Translations under genes and position numbers: made by a program | From: Cyclobacteriaceae bacterium | Lineage (GTDB): Bacteria; Bacteroidota; Bacteroidia; Cytophagales; Cyclobacteriaceae | DNA: 9,219 bases | Assembly: GCA_026994125.1 (NCBI GenBank) | Contig: JALWRJ010000037.1 | Coordinates: 1 to 9,219, forward strand | Reading direction: 5' to 3' | In this document: piece by piece, positions 1 through 6,279 of the stretch | Position numbering within the stretch: the first letter of the stretch is position 1 | Layout of the letters: every line of letters begins with the position of its first letter | The notes under the pieces: model-generated | What the model was told of the DNA's origin: nothing | Database searches by the model: none | The model's input: only the letters and a program-made list of their open reading frames with translations

Positions 1-1657
1 GTAAAGATCCTTTACTAAAAGATAAATCATCCCAATTTATACTTGGTAATGAACCTTTACTAAAAGAAGCTGTTGGCAAACTACCGGAAGTAAAACTTAG
101 CGTAGGCAGGGAGCCCCCGGTAAGTACATTATTAAAATCGAACACATTAAATAAGGTGGCAAAATTAGGAACAGGAAACGACTCATAGGTATCTCCACCA
201 TACAAGTCAAAGCTTTCGATACGCCCGGCCATATAATTTCCCCTTCCATAAAAAGTAACAAACCGGTTTCTAAAACTAAGGGTTCCATTATCAATTCTGA
301 TGGCAATACCATCGGCATTACCTCCTCCTGTATTTTCAAATAAGGCAATGTGTTCGCCCTGGGTATGGCCGTCTCCGCTCACCACCAGGTTGGCCATCGT
401 GGTGTTACCTTCAATTTCGAGGTCGTTTCTTAGGGAAGTAACCCCAGAAACTGAAACTGCATCACCAAAAGCAGCCAAACCCGCCACCGACAAACCTGCA
501 TTTAGGGTGGTGTTTTGGTTTAAGGTGGCTTCTCCATTTAAAGTAAGCGCTCCACTAAGCAACGAGGCTCCCACCACTTGCAACTCGCCTGATAAGTTGG
601 TGGTATTGCCTCCGGTTACCGATAGGTTATTGTTAATATTTGTTCTACCATTCACATCTAGTTGGTCACTCAACAATGCTGAACCGGTAACCTCTAACGC
701 ACCTGATAAATGAGTGTTTCCACTACCGGCTACTTTTAAATTTGCATTTACAACAGTGGGGGCGTTAACTTGCAGCGAGTCGTTTATATACACCGGCTTT
801 TGTACAGTTAGTTCGTTAATCACTTCTACGTTGCCACCTACTTGTAAATCGCCATTAATCTTGGTTTGTCCTTCAATGTTAAAATCATCTTCAAAAGTAG
901 CAGCACCTGCTACGGTTAGTTCGTTTACAAGGTTGGTTTTGCCACTTATAGTTACATTGTTTGCAAAGGTTCCGGCACCTTGTACAGTTAAGTTATCTCC
1001 CAGGTTGACCGGGCTATTAACTTGCAAGGTGCCTGCCAAGCTGGTTGTACCATTTACCTGCAAATCTTGGTTTATAATAGCTGATTTATCCACTTCAACC
1101 GTTTCTTTCACGTTGATTTGCCCATTCACCTGCATATCACCGTCAAAGGTTGTTTTACCGGCAATGGAAAAATCATCTTTAAACGTTGCCACTCCATCTA
1201 CCGTAAGCGAACCGGTGGTGGTAATATTTTTGTACGCTCCAAAGGGCACATAGGTTAGTTTTTGAGTACTTAAAGGAACAAAGTTGTTCCCTCCTTCAAA
1301 ATCTATTTCTACCTGTAAGTTCTTAGGCGTTCCGTCCCAATCTATATCGCTAAAACGGTTAGCCGAAACAGGCTCGCCATCGCCTATAAACAAATTAACC
1401 ATACCAAAGGCATCGGTTTTAACCTTATGTACCTCCTGAAAATCGGTACCACCCTCTGTATTTAAAATGGTAAATCGTAAGCTAATTTCTTTGTTGGGCA
1501 ATACTCCCGAGGTAGCATTAACACCAGGTAATTCTTGTTGGTTAGGGTTTAAAATAACAGCCTGGTAGCTAATGCCTTGCGATTGTGCAAACAGGCTCGA
1601 TGAAACCCCTAAGGCCAGTGTTAATAGTAATGCAATTTTTGTAAAAGTAACTTTCAT
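1..1657 (-). CDS. Exported fibre-like protein with dodecapeptide-repeat stalk (3' end outside window)
   Basis: The frame is open from an ATG at 1657 to the left edge: 552 residues, no stop. Residues 1-24 form a Sec signal peptide (lysines, Leu-rich core, ending LFAQ). Residues 27-143 resemble the N-terminal domain of Bacteroidota tail-fibre-like proteins, which open with a QGxxYQAV motif and close with a YVPFGAYK-like motif. Residues 151-423 are about 22 copies of a 12-residue repeat, probably a beta-solenoid or fibrous stalk. Residues 436-482 contain ALFENTGGGNADG and VTFYGRGNYMAGRIE, which I associate with the shafts of such proteins. Residues 514-552 are GSLP repeats running off the window. 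Relatives often end in an intramolecular-chaperone (peptidase S74) or T9SS domain, but the C terminus is not visible. The start lies 10 bp after the upstream barrel gene's stop, suggesting an operon. I infer a surface fibre or adhesin; ligand and anchoring are unknown. Plus-strand ORFs over this region are shadows. Confidence 0.85.
   Translation of the reverse strand, partial: MKVTFTKIALLLTLALGVSSSLFAQSQGISYQAVILNPNQQELPGVNATSGVLPNKEISLRFTILNTEGGTDFQEVHKVKTDAFGMVNLFIGDGEPVSANRFSDIDWDGTPKNLQVEIDFEGGNNFVPLSTQKLTYVPFGAYKNITTTGSLTVDGVATFKDDFSIAGKTTFDGDMQVNGQINVKETVEVDKSAIINQDLQVNGTTSLAGTLQVNSPVNLGDNLTVQGAGTFANNVTISGKTNLVNELTVAGAATFEDDFNIEGQTKINGDLQVGGNVEVINELTVQKPVYINDSLQVNAPTVVNANLKVAGSGNTHLSGALEVTGSALLSDQLDVNGRTNINNNLSVTGGNTTNLSGELQVVGASLLSGALTLNGEATLNQNTTLNAGLSVAGLAAFGDAVSVSGVTSLRNDLEIEGNTTMANLVVSGDGHTQGEHIALFENTGGGNADGIAIRIDNGTLSFRNRFVTFYGRGNYMAGRIESFDLYGGDTYESFPVPNFATLFNVFDFNNVLTGGSLPTLSFTSGSLPTASFSKGSLPSINWDDLSFSKGSL
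2..118 (-). repeat. GSLP-type decapeptide repeat at the window edge
   Basis: Residues 514-552 of the fibre protein read as spaced copies of GSLP-x-x-S-F-x-x: GSLPTLSFTS, GSLPTASFSK, then a 15-residue spacing (GSLPSINWDDLSFSK) and a further GSL at the edge. At DNA level the block cctttactaaaaga occurs twice (near 9 and 55), so these copies are more alike than the 12-residue stalk units. The array probably continues beyond the window; copy number and role are unknown. Confidence 0.7.
389..1207 (-). repeat. Array of about 22 degenerate 12-residue (36-nt) coding repeats
   Basis: Within the fibre protein, residues 151-423 divide almost without gaps into 12-residue units. The pattern is [L/V/F]-x-[V/I]-x-G-x-[A/T/S]-x-[L/F/I/V]-x-x-[D/N/E]. 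Examples are LTVDGVATFKDD, FSIAGKTTFDGD, LTVAGAATFEDD and LDVNGRTNINNN. Two units have 14 residues (near 307 and 345), one 6-residue insertion lies near 383, and one unit has 11. Alternating hydrophobic positions with Gly at position 5 suggest two short strands and turns per unit. The DNA copies have diverged, so this is an old protein-level repeat and not a recent satellite. Confidence 0.85.
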
Positions 1658-1667
1658 AGCTATTTAC

Positions 1668-2357
1668 TTAATTTTTAATTCGGTTTGCTTTTTTAATTCT
1701 ATTTCTAAACTTGCGAGTGTCTTTTGGGTCGAGGGTAATAATTAAACCAAAGCCAATATCGTGTGCTTTCATTTGCAGTTTACCTTGTACAGCACTAAGC
1801 GATGGGTTGCTTAATTGGGTGCTTATACCATACTTATATTGTGCAAATAAATTCATAGAATAGGTAAGGCTGTATTCTACAAAAAAACCACCCCGAAAGA
1901 ACAAATTAGCCTTGTCGAAATCCTCCTGCCCCACTACATTATACACTTGGTTATTTAAGGTTTGGTTACCCTGAATAATAAACTCAGGAGCTACGGTGGC
2001 TCTCAGCGAAAAAGCCATATTGCTTACCTGAGCAAATCTAAAATCGAGCCCACCATAAAAACTCAGGTAGGTGGTTTCCCACTCAAAGTAGTTTTGGCTG
2101 TTATCACTCCCTTTAGAACCGTAGGAGTTAACGCCACCACCTGCCAACCAATACAATACCCCTTGCACCCAAGTGTGCCTATACCCAAAGGATACAAAAT
2201 TTTGGGTAGTTGATTGCAGGTTTTGCAAGGCTACTGAATTGACATCGTTAAAATTGAAAGAGGTAATTGACTTACCCGTTTCAACCATTATTTGTTGGGC
2301 AGAAATTTTTTGAATGGTTAACAAGCATAGAGCTGTTAAAAGCACACTAATTCTCAT
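1668..2357 (-). CDS. Small outer-membrane beta-barrel protein
   Basis: 229 residues. The signal peptide is about residues 1-20 (ends KISA, then QQ). The mature part is rich in alternating aromatic/hydrophobic and small/polar residues typical of membrane strands: 54-63 (FVSFGYRHTW), 67-80, 96-110 (TYLSFYGGLDFRF), 114-129, 152-180 and 199-209 (HDIGFGLIITL). Size and pattern fit a small barrel of about eight strands in the outer membrane. I recognise the general OmpA/OmpW-like barrel class but no named family; it is too short for the PorP/SprF group. The protein does not end in the usual terminal aromatic: after the last predicted strand a basic tail (KDTRKFRNRIKKANRIKN) follows, probably periplasmic. 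The ATG lies 3 bp beyond the stop of the upstream T9SS-sorted gene, and the stop is 10 bp before the fibre gene. This supports co-transcription, and the barrel could anchor or assemble the fibre (inference). Confidence 0.8.
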   Translation of the reverse strand: MRISVLLTALCLLTIQKISAQQIMVETGKSITSFNFNDVNSVALQNLQSTTQNFVSFGYRHTWVQGVLYWLAGGGVNSYGSKGSDNSQNYFEWETTYLSFYGGLDFRFAQVSNMAFSLRATVAPEFIIQGNQTLNNQVYNVVGQEDFDKANLFFRGGFFVEYSLTYSMNLFAQYKYGISTQLSNPSLSAVQGKLQMKAHDIGFGLIITLDPKDTRKFRNRIKKANRIKN

Positions 2358-2360
2358 GGG

Positions 2361-2879
2361 TTATTTTTTTATAATTCGAGCAGCAAACTGTCTGTCGCCT
2401 TGCGATAGTTTTAATATATACACCCCGGCATGCAACAACTCCATATCTATTTTATAAGTTGGAACAGGCGCTACGGCATCTGTAAAAACTAAATTTCCGG
2501 CCACATTGTACAGTCTAATAGATAGTTCATTAGTCTGTGCTTTATTCTCCTCGTTCTGAAAGGAAATATGTATAAAAGTTTCTACCGGGTTTGGGTACAC
2601 TTCAACCGCCAGCTTGTTATTGGGTAAAGGGAGTACGAACAACTGAGCCGGTGGTTGTTGATATCCTTGCGAAACACCATATTGAGTATGCATTGTGCTG
2701 CCAATCGTGCTTGCCTGGCCAATACTTTGGCTTACCACACGTGGCTTACCCAAAGATGTTACAGCCGATGTACTACCGGCCATACCAAGACTCGAACGTT
2801 TAAGATACTGTGCAGTTGTGGTGTGTGCAACTAAAATAAATACACACATTACTACCCAGGCCTTTTTAAACTGTATCAT
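2361..2879 (-). CDS. Small secreted protein with T9SS type A C-terminal sorting domain
   Basis: 172 residues. The signal peptide is residues 1-23 (hydrophobic VVMCVFILVA, ending TTAQ). Residues 28-77 are a short Ser/Gly/Thr-rich segment (SLGMAGSTSA to VSQGYQQPP), of a kind found in front of T9SS tails in Bacteroidota proteins. Residues 92-172 are a Por-secretion (TIGR04183-type) sorting domain: VEVYPNPVETFIHISF, then LSIRLYNVAGNLVF, then AGVYILKLSQG and a basic C-terminal IIKK. Known biology: this domain directs export through the type IX system, followed by removal and usually surface anchoring. There is no enzymatic domain, so the mature protein would be only about 70 residues before the tail. 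First gene of the probable three-gene surface operon. The ATG at 2879 is the only start that keeps the whole signal peptide; no Shine-Dalgarno is seen, as is usual in this phylum. Confidence 0.85.
   Translation of the reverse strand: MIQFKKAWVVMCVFILVAHTTTAQYLKRSSLGMAGSTSAVTSLGKPRVVSQSIGQASTIGSTMHTQYGVSQGYQQPPAQLFVLPLPNNKLAVEVYPNPVETFIHISFQNEENKAQTNELSIRLYNVAGNLVFTDAVAPVPTYKIDMELLHAGVYILKLSQGDRQFAARIIKK
2364..2606 (-). other. T9SS type A sorting domain
   Basis: This is the part of the small secreted protein (residues 92-172) that matches the Por secretion tail. It starts with the diagnostic VYPNP, contains LYNVAG in the middle, and has GVYILKL followed by a basic end. Confidence 0.85.
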
Positions 2880-3155
2880 AGTAAAAAATTTCAGTTAATG
2901 GCTTGTGTATTATCATTGCAGCCACAATTTTTAAAATATTCTTAGAATATAACAATTATATGTTACCAACTACACTTTTTTATATACCAACAACCACCAC
3001 TATGGTGGCATACCCTGCTTTTAAAGTACATCCTATCAAAATTGGTGTAGGCAAAAGGGGCAAATTCCAGGAACAGACAATTCAGTAAAATCTGTTCAAC
3101 ATTATTACTGCGGAGCCAGATTTGAGGGTAATGACCACCCCTTACATAAAACCCG
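2880..3155. other. Intergenic region upstream of the surface operon
   Basis: This AT-rich gap of 276 bp separates the response-regulator stop from the start of the surface operon. It should hold the operon's promoter, reading leftward. I found no convincing Bacteroidota -7/-33 pair; the nearest is TATAATTG on the minus strand (2953-2960), one mismatch from TAnnTTTG but without a properly spaced TTG. A perfect small hairpin, CCACCA-cta-TGGTGG, lies at 2994-3008, and a longer-looped inverted repeat lies at 3088-3123. The 61-codon plus-strand ORF here (2903-3088) has no recognisable features, so I do not call it a gene. Confidence 0.5.
3088..3123 (-). terminator. Possible weak terminator after the two-component operon
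   Basis: AAATCTG (3088-3094) pairs with CAGATTT (3117-3123) around a 22-nt loop. On the minus strand the descending arm runs into TTTT, about 30 bp past the response-regulator stop. The large loop and short stem make this a weak call. Confidence 0.3.
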
Positions 3156-3839
3156 CTAGGAGGATAACAAATGAGTTAATTTTGGTTTGTAGGTACGGCC
3201 TACAGGTAGTTCTATATCTTCTATAAAAACCAAATTACTCTTTAAGGAGGAAACCTTAGAAAGGTTAACAATGTACGATCGATGAATTTGCACAAACTGT
3301 GGTGGGAGTATGGTAGCTAAATTTTTAAAGGATTCCCGGTGAAGAAACTTCTGTTGGTTAATGGTAATTATTTCTATATACACCGTGCTGGCTTTTATGT
3401 ATAAAATATCTTTAAAGGGTACAATCATTCGTTTACTGTTATGCCGAATCATAAGGCCTTTGGGCAGTATTTGCTGGTTAAATAAGGCTATTTCGAGGGT
3501 AGAAAAAATGGTTTCGTTACTAAACGGCTTTACAATATAGCCGGCCGGTTTCGAAAGCTTAGCCTGATGAACAGTTTTTGCATCGGCATTAGAGGTAATG
3601 TATATAAAGGGCTTTCCGGTTTCCTGATTTATTTTTTCGGCCAGTTTTATCCCGCTGTTTTTACCTTCTCCCAGGTTAATATCTACCAGATAAAGATGAC
3701 ACCTGTTTAAGGATATTTCATGCCATGCTTCGTCAAAGCTGTTGGCAACGGCTACTACTTCATAGCCCAACTTAACGACAATTCTTCGTAAGTTTTCGGC
3801 TATTATTACCTCATCTTCTATAATGGTTATTTTGCTCAT
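3156..3839 (-). CDS. LytTR-family DNA-binding response regulator
   Basis: 227 residues. Residues 1-120 form a receiver (REC) domain with acidic residues E8-D9-E10, the likely phosphoacceptor D53 (LYLVDINLGEG), T82/S83 in FIYITSNAD and the conserved K104 in YIVKPF. All key positions are intact. Residues 128-227 form a LytTR domain: ILYIKASTVYIEI, then the hallmark FVQIHRSYIVNLSKV and the closing ELPVGRTYKPKL. LytTR domains bind DNA direct repeats and usually regulate transcription. The ATG overlaps the kinase stop by 4 bp (ATGA), so the two are translationally coupled and the kinase is almost certainly its partner. Targets are unknown. It sits directly upstream of the surface operon on the same strand and near the divergent reductase gene, both of which are candidate targets by proximity only. 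Confidence 0.93.
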   Translation of the reverse strand: MSKITIIEDEVIIAENLRRIVVKLGYEVVAVANSFDEAWHEISLNRCHLYLVDINLGEGKNSGIKLAEKINQETGKPFIYITSNADAKTVHQAKLSKPAGYIVKPFSNETIFSTLEIALFNQQILPKGLMIRHNSKRMIVPFKDILYIKASTVYIEIITINQQKFLHRESFKNLATILPPQFVQIHRSYIVNLSKVSSLKSNLVFIEDIELPVGRTYKPKLTHLLSS

Positions 3840-5077
3840 ACTGTAAAATCGACAAGTACCTGCAGGCCTGGTTCGTATACAAATGTTACGTTTCCTTTAA
3901 GCTGCCGGGTAAGCATGTGGACTAAATTTATACCCAATTTGGTATCGTCTGTTCCTAGATTAATTTTCCGGGTACTCATACCTGCTCCATTATCCTTAAT
4001 GCTTAGTTCAACCCTGTTTTTCTTCTTTTTTAGCTTTACCTCTAAAGCCGGGTGTTTTATTTTAGTAAAAGCATGTTTGTAAGCATTGGTAACCAATTCG
4101 TTTATAATAAGCCCAAGATGAATAGTTCTGTCCATATCCAATGCAAAAGCATCTACTTCTATGGCTACCTTAACCCGTACAGAACTGTAACTTTCCGAAA
4201 TGTTATCAATAAGCCCACCTACATACTCTTTTAAGTTTGCAGGTTCCAGGGCATCGGACTGGTAAAGTTTTTCATGTACTAAGGCCATGGCTGTAACACG
4301 GTTTTTACATTCAGTTAGTACCTCACACGAAAAATCTTCCAGGTGTTTATCTAATTGTAAATCTATCAGGCTGGCTATTACCTGCAAATTATTTTTTACC
4401 CGATGGTGTACTTCTTGTAATAATACTTCCTTCTCCGAAACATTAACTTTTAGTTGCTTGTTTTGCACGTTTATGGTAGCAATTGCATCTTGTAATTTTA
4501 TATTGGTTTTGCTAAGTTCTTCCTGGTAATCATCATTTACTTTTTTAAAAAACAAGGTAATCGAAGTTATAAGTATCGAAGTACCCGCTATGTAAATGTA
4601 TCGGTAGGCCGGCACCAAATTAGGCGGAGGAGAAAACACCGGTTGCCACTGGTGATTTAATTGCAAATAAGTGCCCAATAAGTAAATGGTTAAGGTGATA
4701 ACACTCCAAAAAATAATGGTTTTAAATTTTTCGAAGATGGCAATATATATAATGTAGTTTACCAAATGGAGTTGCACAGCCATTAAATTGGGAGCAATAC
4801 CATAAAAATGAAACGCTAATGAAGCATTAGCAAGCAGGGCAATAATAACACGTCCTAAATCATAGTGTCCATGCGCATTTGCATAAATTACTCCGGCAAA
4901 TAATAACAAGGCAATTAAATACGGCCCCATACTAATAAGCATAAAGCCCGATTCATACATAGTGTATGCTTCGCTAAGCGTACCTACCAAAATGGAAACA
5001 ATGGCTATAAAATTTACAAGCTGAATCCTTCGCTTTTCAAGCGCCCCTGTGTTAGCTGCAATACCAATATTTAGCAT
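3836..5077 (-). CDS. Membrane sensor histidine kinase, HisKA_2 type
   Basis: 413 residues. The N-terminal half has six predicted transmembrane helices (about 18-36, 45-66, 74-93, 98-115, 119-138, 159-177). The basic KRR before the first helix and KK after the last place both ends in the cytoplasm. The loops are short, so the signal is probably sensed within the membrane or indirectly; there is no PAS or large extracellular domain. Residues 178-222 look like a coiled-coil linker. HisKA_2 starts near 217, with LLQEVHHRVKNNLQ carrying the phosphoacceptor (H225 by analogy with HRVKN motifs; H224 is adjacent). The ATPase domain covers about 316-413: N box INELVTNAYKHAF (N326), DNGAGM (362-367) and KLGINLVHML. 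Autophosphorylation and transfer to the overlapping LytTR regulator are expected. The gene is divergent from the reductase gene 99 bp away. The signal is unknown. Confidence 0.92.
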   Translation of the reverse strand: MLNIGIAANTGALEKRRIQLVNFIAIVSILVGTLSEAYTMYESGFMLISMGPYLIALLLFAGVIYANAHGHYDLGRVIIALLANASLAFHFYGIAPNLMAVQLHLVNYIIYIAIFEKFKTIIFWSVITLTIYLLGTYLQLNHQWQPVFSPPPNLVPAYRYIYIAGTSILITSITLFFKKVNDDYQEELSKTNIKLQDAIATINVQNKQLKVNVSEKEVLLQEVHHRVKNNLQVIASLIDLQLDKHLEDFSCEVLTECKNRVTAMALVHEKLYQSDALEPANLKEYVGGLIDNISESYSSVRVKVAIEVDAFALDMDRTIHLGLIINELVTNAYKHAFTKIKHPALEVKLKKKKNRVELSIKDNGAGMSTRKINLGTDDTKLGINLVHMLTRQLKGNVTFVYEPGLQVLVDFTV

Positions 5078-5148
5078 ATCTTGTTAAATAGATGCCTCAA
5101 TGATAATAATTCTTTTTGGTCTGGCATAATCGAGGTATAAAACCGATG

Positions 5149-5156
5149 TATTTTTG
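5149..5156 (+). promoter_or_regulatory. Candidate -7 element for the reductase gene
   Basis: TATTTTTG matches the Bacteroidota housekeeping -7 consensus TAnnTTTG exactly and ends 20 bp before the ATG at 5177. A -33 TTG at the normal spacing of about 19-21 bp is missing; the nearest, in TTTTTGG at 5113-5119, is 30 bp away. Treat as a half-match in an AT-rich spacer. Confidence 0.35.
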
Positions 5157-5176
5157 CAAAAAGAAACAATAAAAAG

Positions 5177-6187
5177 ATGGACTTACAGGAACGTATTGAT
5201 GGCTTAGTAAAGTTAAGACAGCAGTTAAAAAAACTTACGGATGCTACGCTTACCAACTGGGCCGATAAAGCCGCTAATGAAAACAGGTGGTTTACACGCC
5301 AATATGTGCAAAAAGCCATTGAAGGTATTGTATTTATGCTAGAGCCTACCGAATTGCATACCTGGACACAACCTTATAAATTTGGAACTAAACCACGGCA
5401 GGTGGGCATTATTATGGCAGGTAATATTCCCTTGGTTGGGTTTCATGATTTGCTATCGGTACTGGTAAGTGGACATAAGGCCCTTGTTAAGCTTAGTTCG
5501 CAGGATAAAGTGCTCCTGCCCTTAGTAACAGACCTGCTCATTAAGGTAGCTCCGACTTTTAAACCCCAACTTATGTATGTAGATAAACTGAGCCAAACCG
5601 ATGCTGTAATAGCTACCGGCAGCGATAATACAGCACGCTATTTTGAGCAATATTTTAAGCACATTCCTCATATTATACGCAAAAACAGAACCTCCTGCGC
5701 TGTACTTACCGGAGATGAAACAGACGAAGATTTGCACAAACTGGGCGAAGATGTGTTTACATATTATGGGCTGGGTTGCCGTAATGTATCAAAACTATTT
5801 GTGCCCAACGATTATAACTTTACCAAATTACTGGACTTGTGGAATAGTTTTAGCGAGGTAGCTCACCATAGCAAATGGCAAAACAACTACGATTACAACA
5901 AAAGTATTTACCTGGTAAACAAAGTACCTCATTTAGATACCGGTTTTTTAATTTTAAAAGAATCGGAAGAACTGGTTTCCCCTTTAGCTGTACTGTTTTA
6001 CCAACATTATACCGATATGCACCAAGTAGTAGACTTGCTTAGTGCCCAAAGCCAAAAAATTCAATGCGTTGTAGGACAGGGCAGCCTGCTTTCTCAATCC
6101 ATTGCTTTTGGGCAGGCGCAATACCCAGGTGTGCAAGACTATGCCGATGGCATTGATACCCTGGCTTTTTTAGAAAGCCTGACATAA
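5177..6187 (+). CDS. Acyl-CoA reductase, LuxC-like (aldehyde dehydrogenase superfamily)
   Basis: 336 residues, full length for the compact Bacteroidota form; classical LuxC proteins are longer. The family reduces activated fatty acyl groups to aldehydes with NADPH through a cysteine thioester. Visible motifs are VGIIMAGNIPLVGFHD (76-91) and GHKALVKLS (99-107), which form the cofactor-binding part, then VIATGSDNTARYFE (144-157), the glycine-rich turn of aldehyde dehydrogenase folds. HIIRKNRTS (165-173) follows, then YYGLGCRNVSKLFVP (196-210) with C201 as probable nucleophile. No signal peptide, so cytoplasmic. The start follows an A-rich stretch (AAGAAACAATAAAAAG) typical of Bacteroidota translation starts. 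It is a single-gene unit here: no ferredoxin, LuxE-like or luciferase gene is next to it. Its physiological substrate cannot be told from sequence; lipid or secondary-metabolite aldehyde formation is possible. The 82-codon minus-strand ORF across its start is a shadow. Confidence 0.9.
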   Translation: MDLQERIDGLVKLRQQLKKLTDATLTNWADKAANENRWFTRQYVQKAIEGIVFMLEPTELHTWTQPYKFGTKPRQVGIIMAGNIPLVGFHDLLSVLVSGHKALVKLSSQDKVLLPLVTDLLIKVAPTFKPQLMYVDKLSQTDAVIATGSDNTARYFEQYFKHIPHIIRKNRTSCAVLTGDETDEDLHKLGEDVFTYYGLGCRNVSKLFVPNDYNFTKLLDLWNSFSEVAHHSKWQNNYDYNKSIYLVNKVPHLDTGFLILKESEELVSPLAVLFYQHYTDMHQVVDLLSAQSQKIQCVVGQGSLLSQSIAFGQAQYPGVQDYADGIDTLAFLESLT

Positions 6188-6194
6188 AACAGTT

Positions 6195-6236
6195 GCCACT
6201 ACTTTACCTATGCAAATGCTAAGATAAATTAGTGGC
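6195..6236. terminator. Imperfect hairpin between convergent genes, possible bidirectional terminator
   Basis: GCCACTA (6195-6201) pairs with TAGTGGC (6230-6236). After a one-base mismatch, TTTA (6203-6206) pairs with TAAA (6225-6228), and after another mismatch CT pairs with AG, leaving a 12-nt loop. It starts 7 bp after the reductase stop and lies 43 bp past the stop of the convergent surface-protein gene. On the minus strand TGTTTTATG follows the stem; on the plus strand the flank is TATTAAAAAG, with no T-run. Position supports termination, but tail quality is only moderate. Confidence 0.5.
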
Positions 6237-6279
6237 TATTAAAAAGTCATACGGGCGTATTTCCTTAAAAGGTAGCCTA

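Noticed and set aside
97..348. Minus-strand 83-codon ORF
   Set aside because: It is out of frame with the continuous fibre gene on the same strand, which explains the region fully.
300..1253. Two plus-strand ORFs (300-713 and 714-1253)
   Set aside because: They lie opposite the fibre gene. The minus frame has a signal peptide, a recognisable N-terminal domain and regular repeats, while the plus products are Ser/Pro/Val-rich shadows with no features.
2994..3008. CCACCA-cta-TGGTGG hairpin
   Set aside because: The stem is perfect but only 6 bp with a 3-nt loop and no following T-run. It could be an operator, but chance is a fair explanation.
2903..3088. Plus-strand 61-codon ORF in the intergenic region
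   Set aside because: It has low complexity, no recognisable domain and no promoter or ribosome-binding context. It could be a small gene, but nothing supports it.
3158..3179. Plus-strand AGGAGG followed by ATG
   Set aside because: It looks like a strong Shine-Dalgarno, but the reading frame stops after two codons and it lies inside the minus-strand response-regulator gene end.
5098..5105. TATCATTG on the minus strand as a kinase promoter -7 element
   Set aside because: It has one mismatch to TAnnTTTG and no TTG at the right distance. It is too weak in an AT-rich spacer to annotate.
5071..5319. Minus-strand 82-codon ORF overlapping the reductase start and reaching the kinase start
   Set aside because: Most of it is the antisense of conserved reductase coding sequence, and its product resembles nothing.
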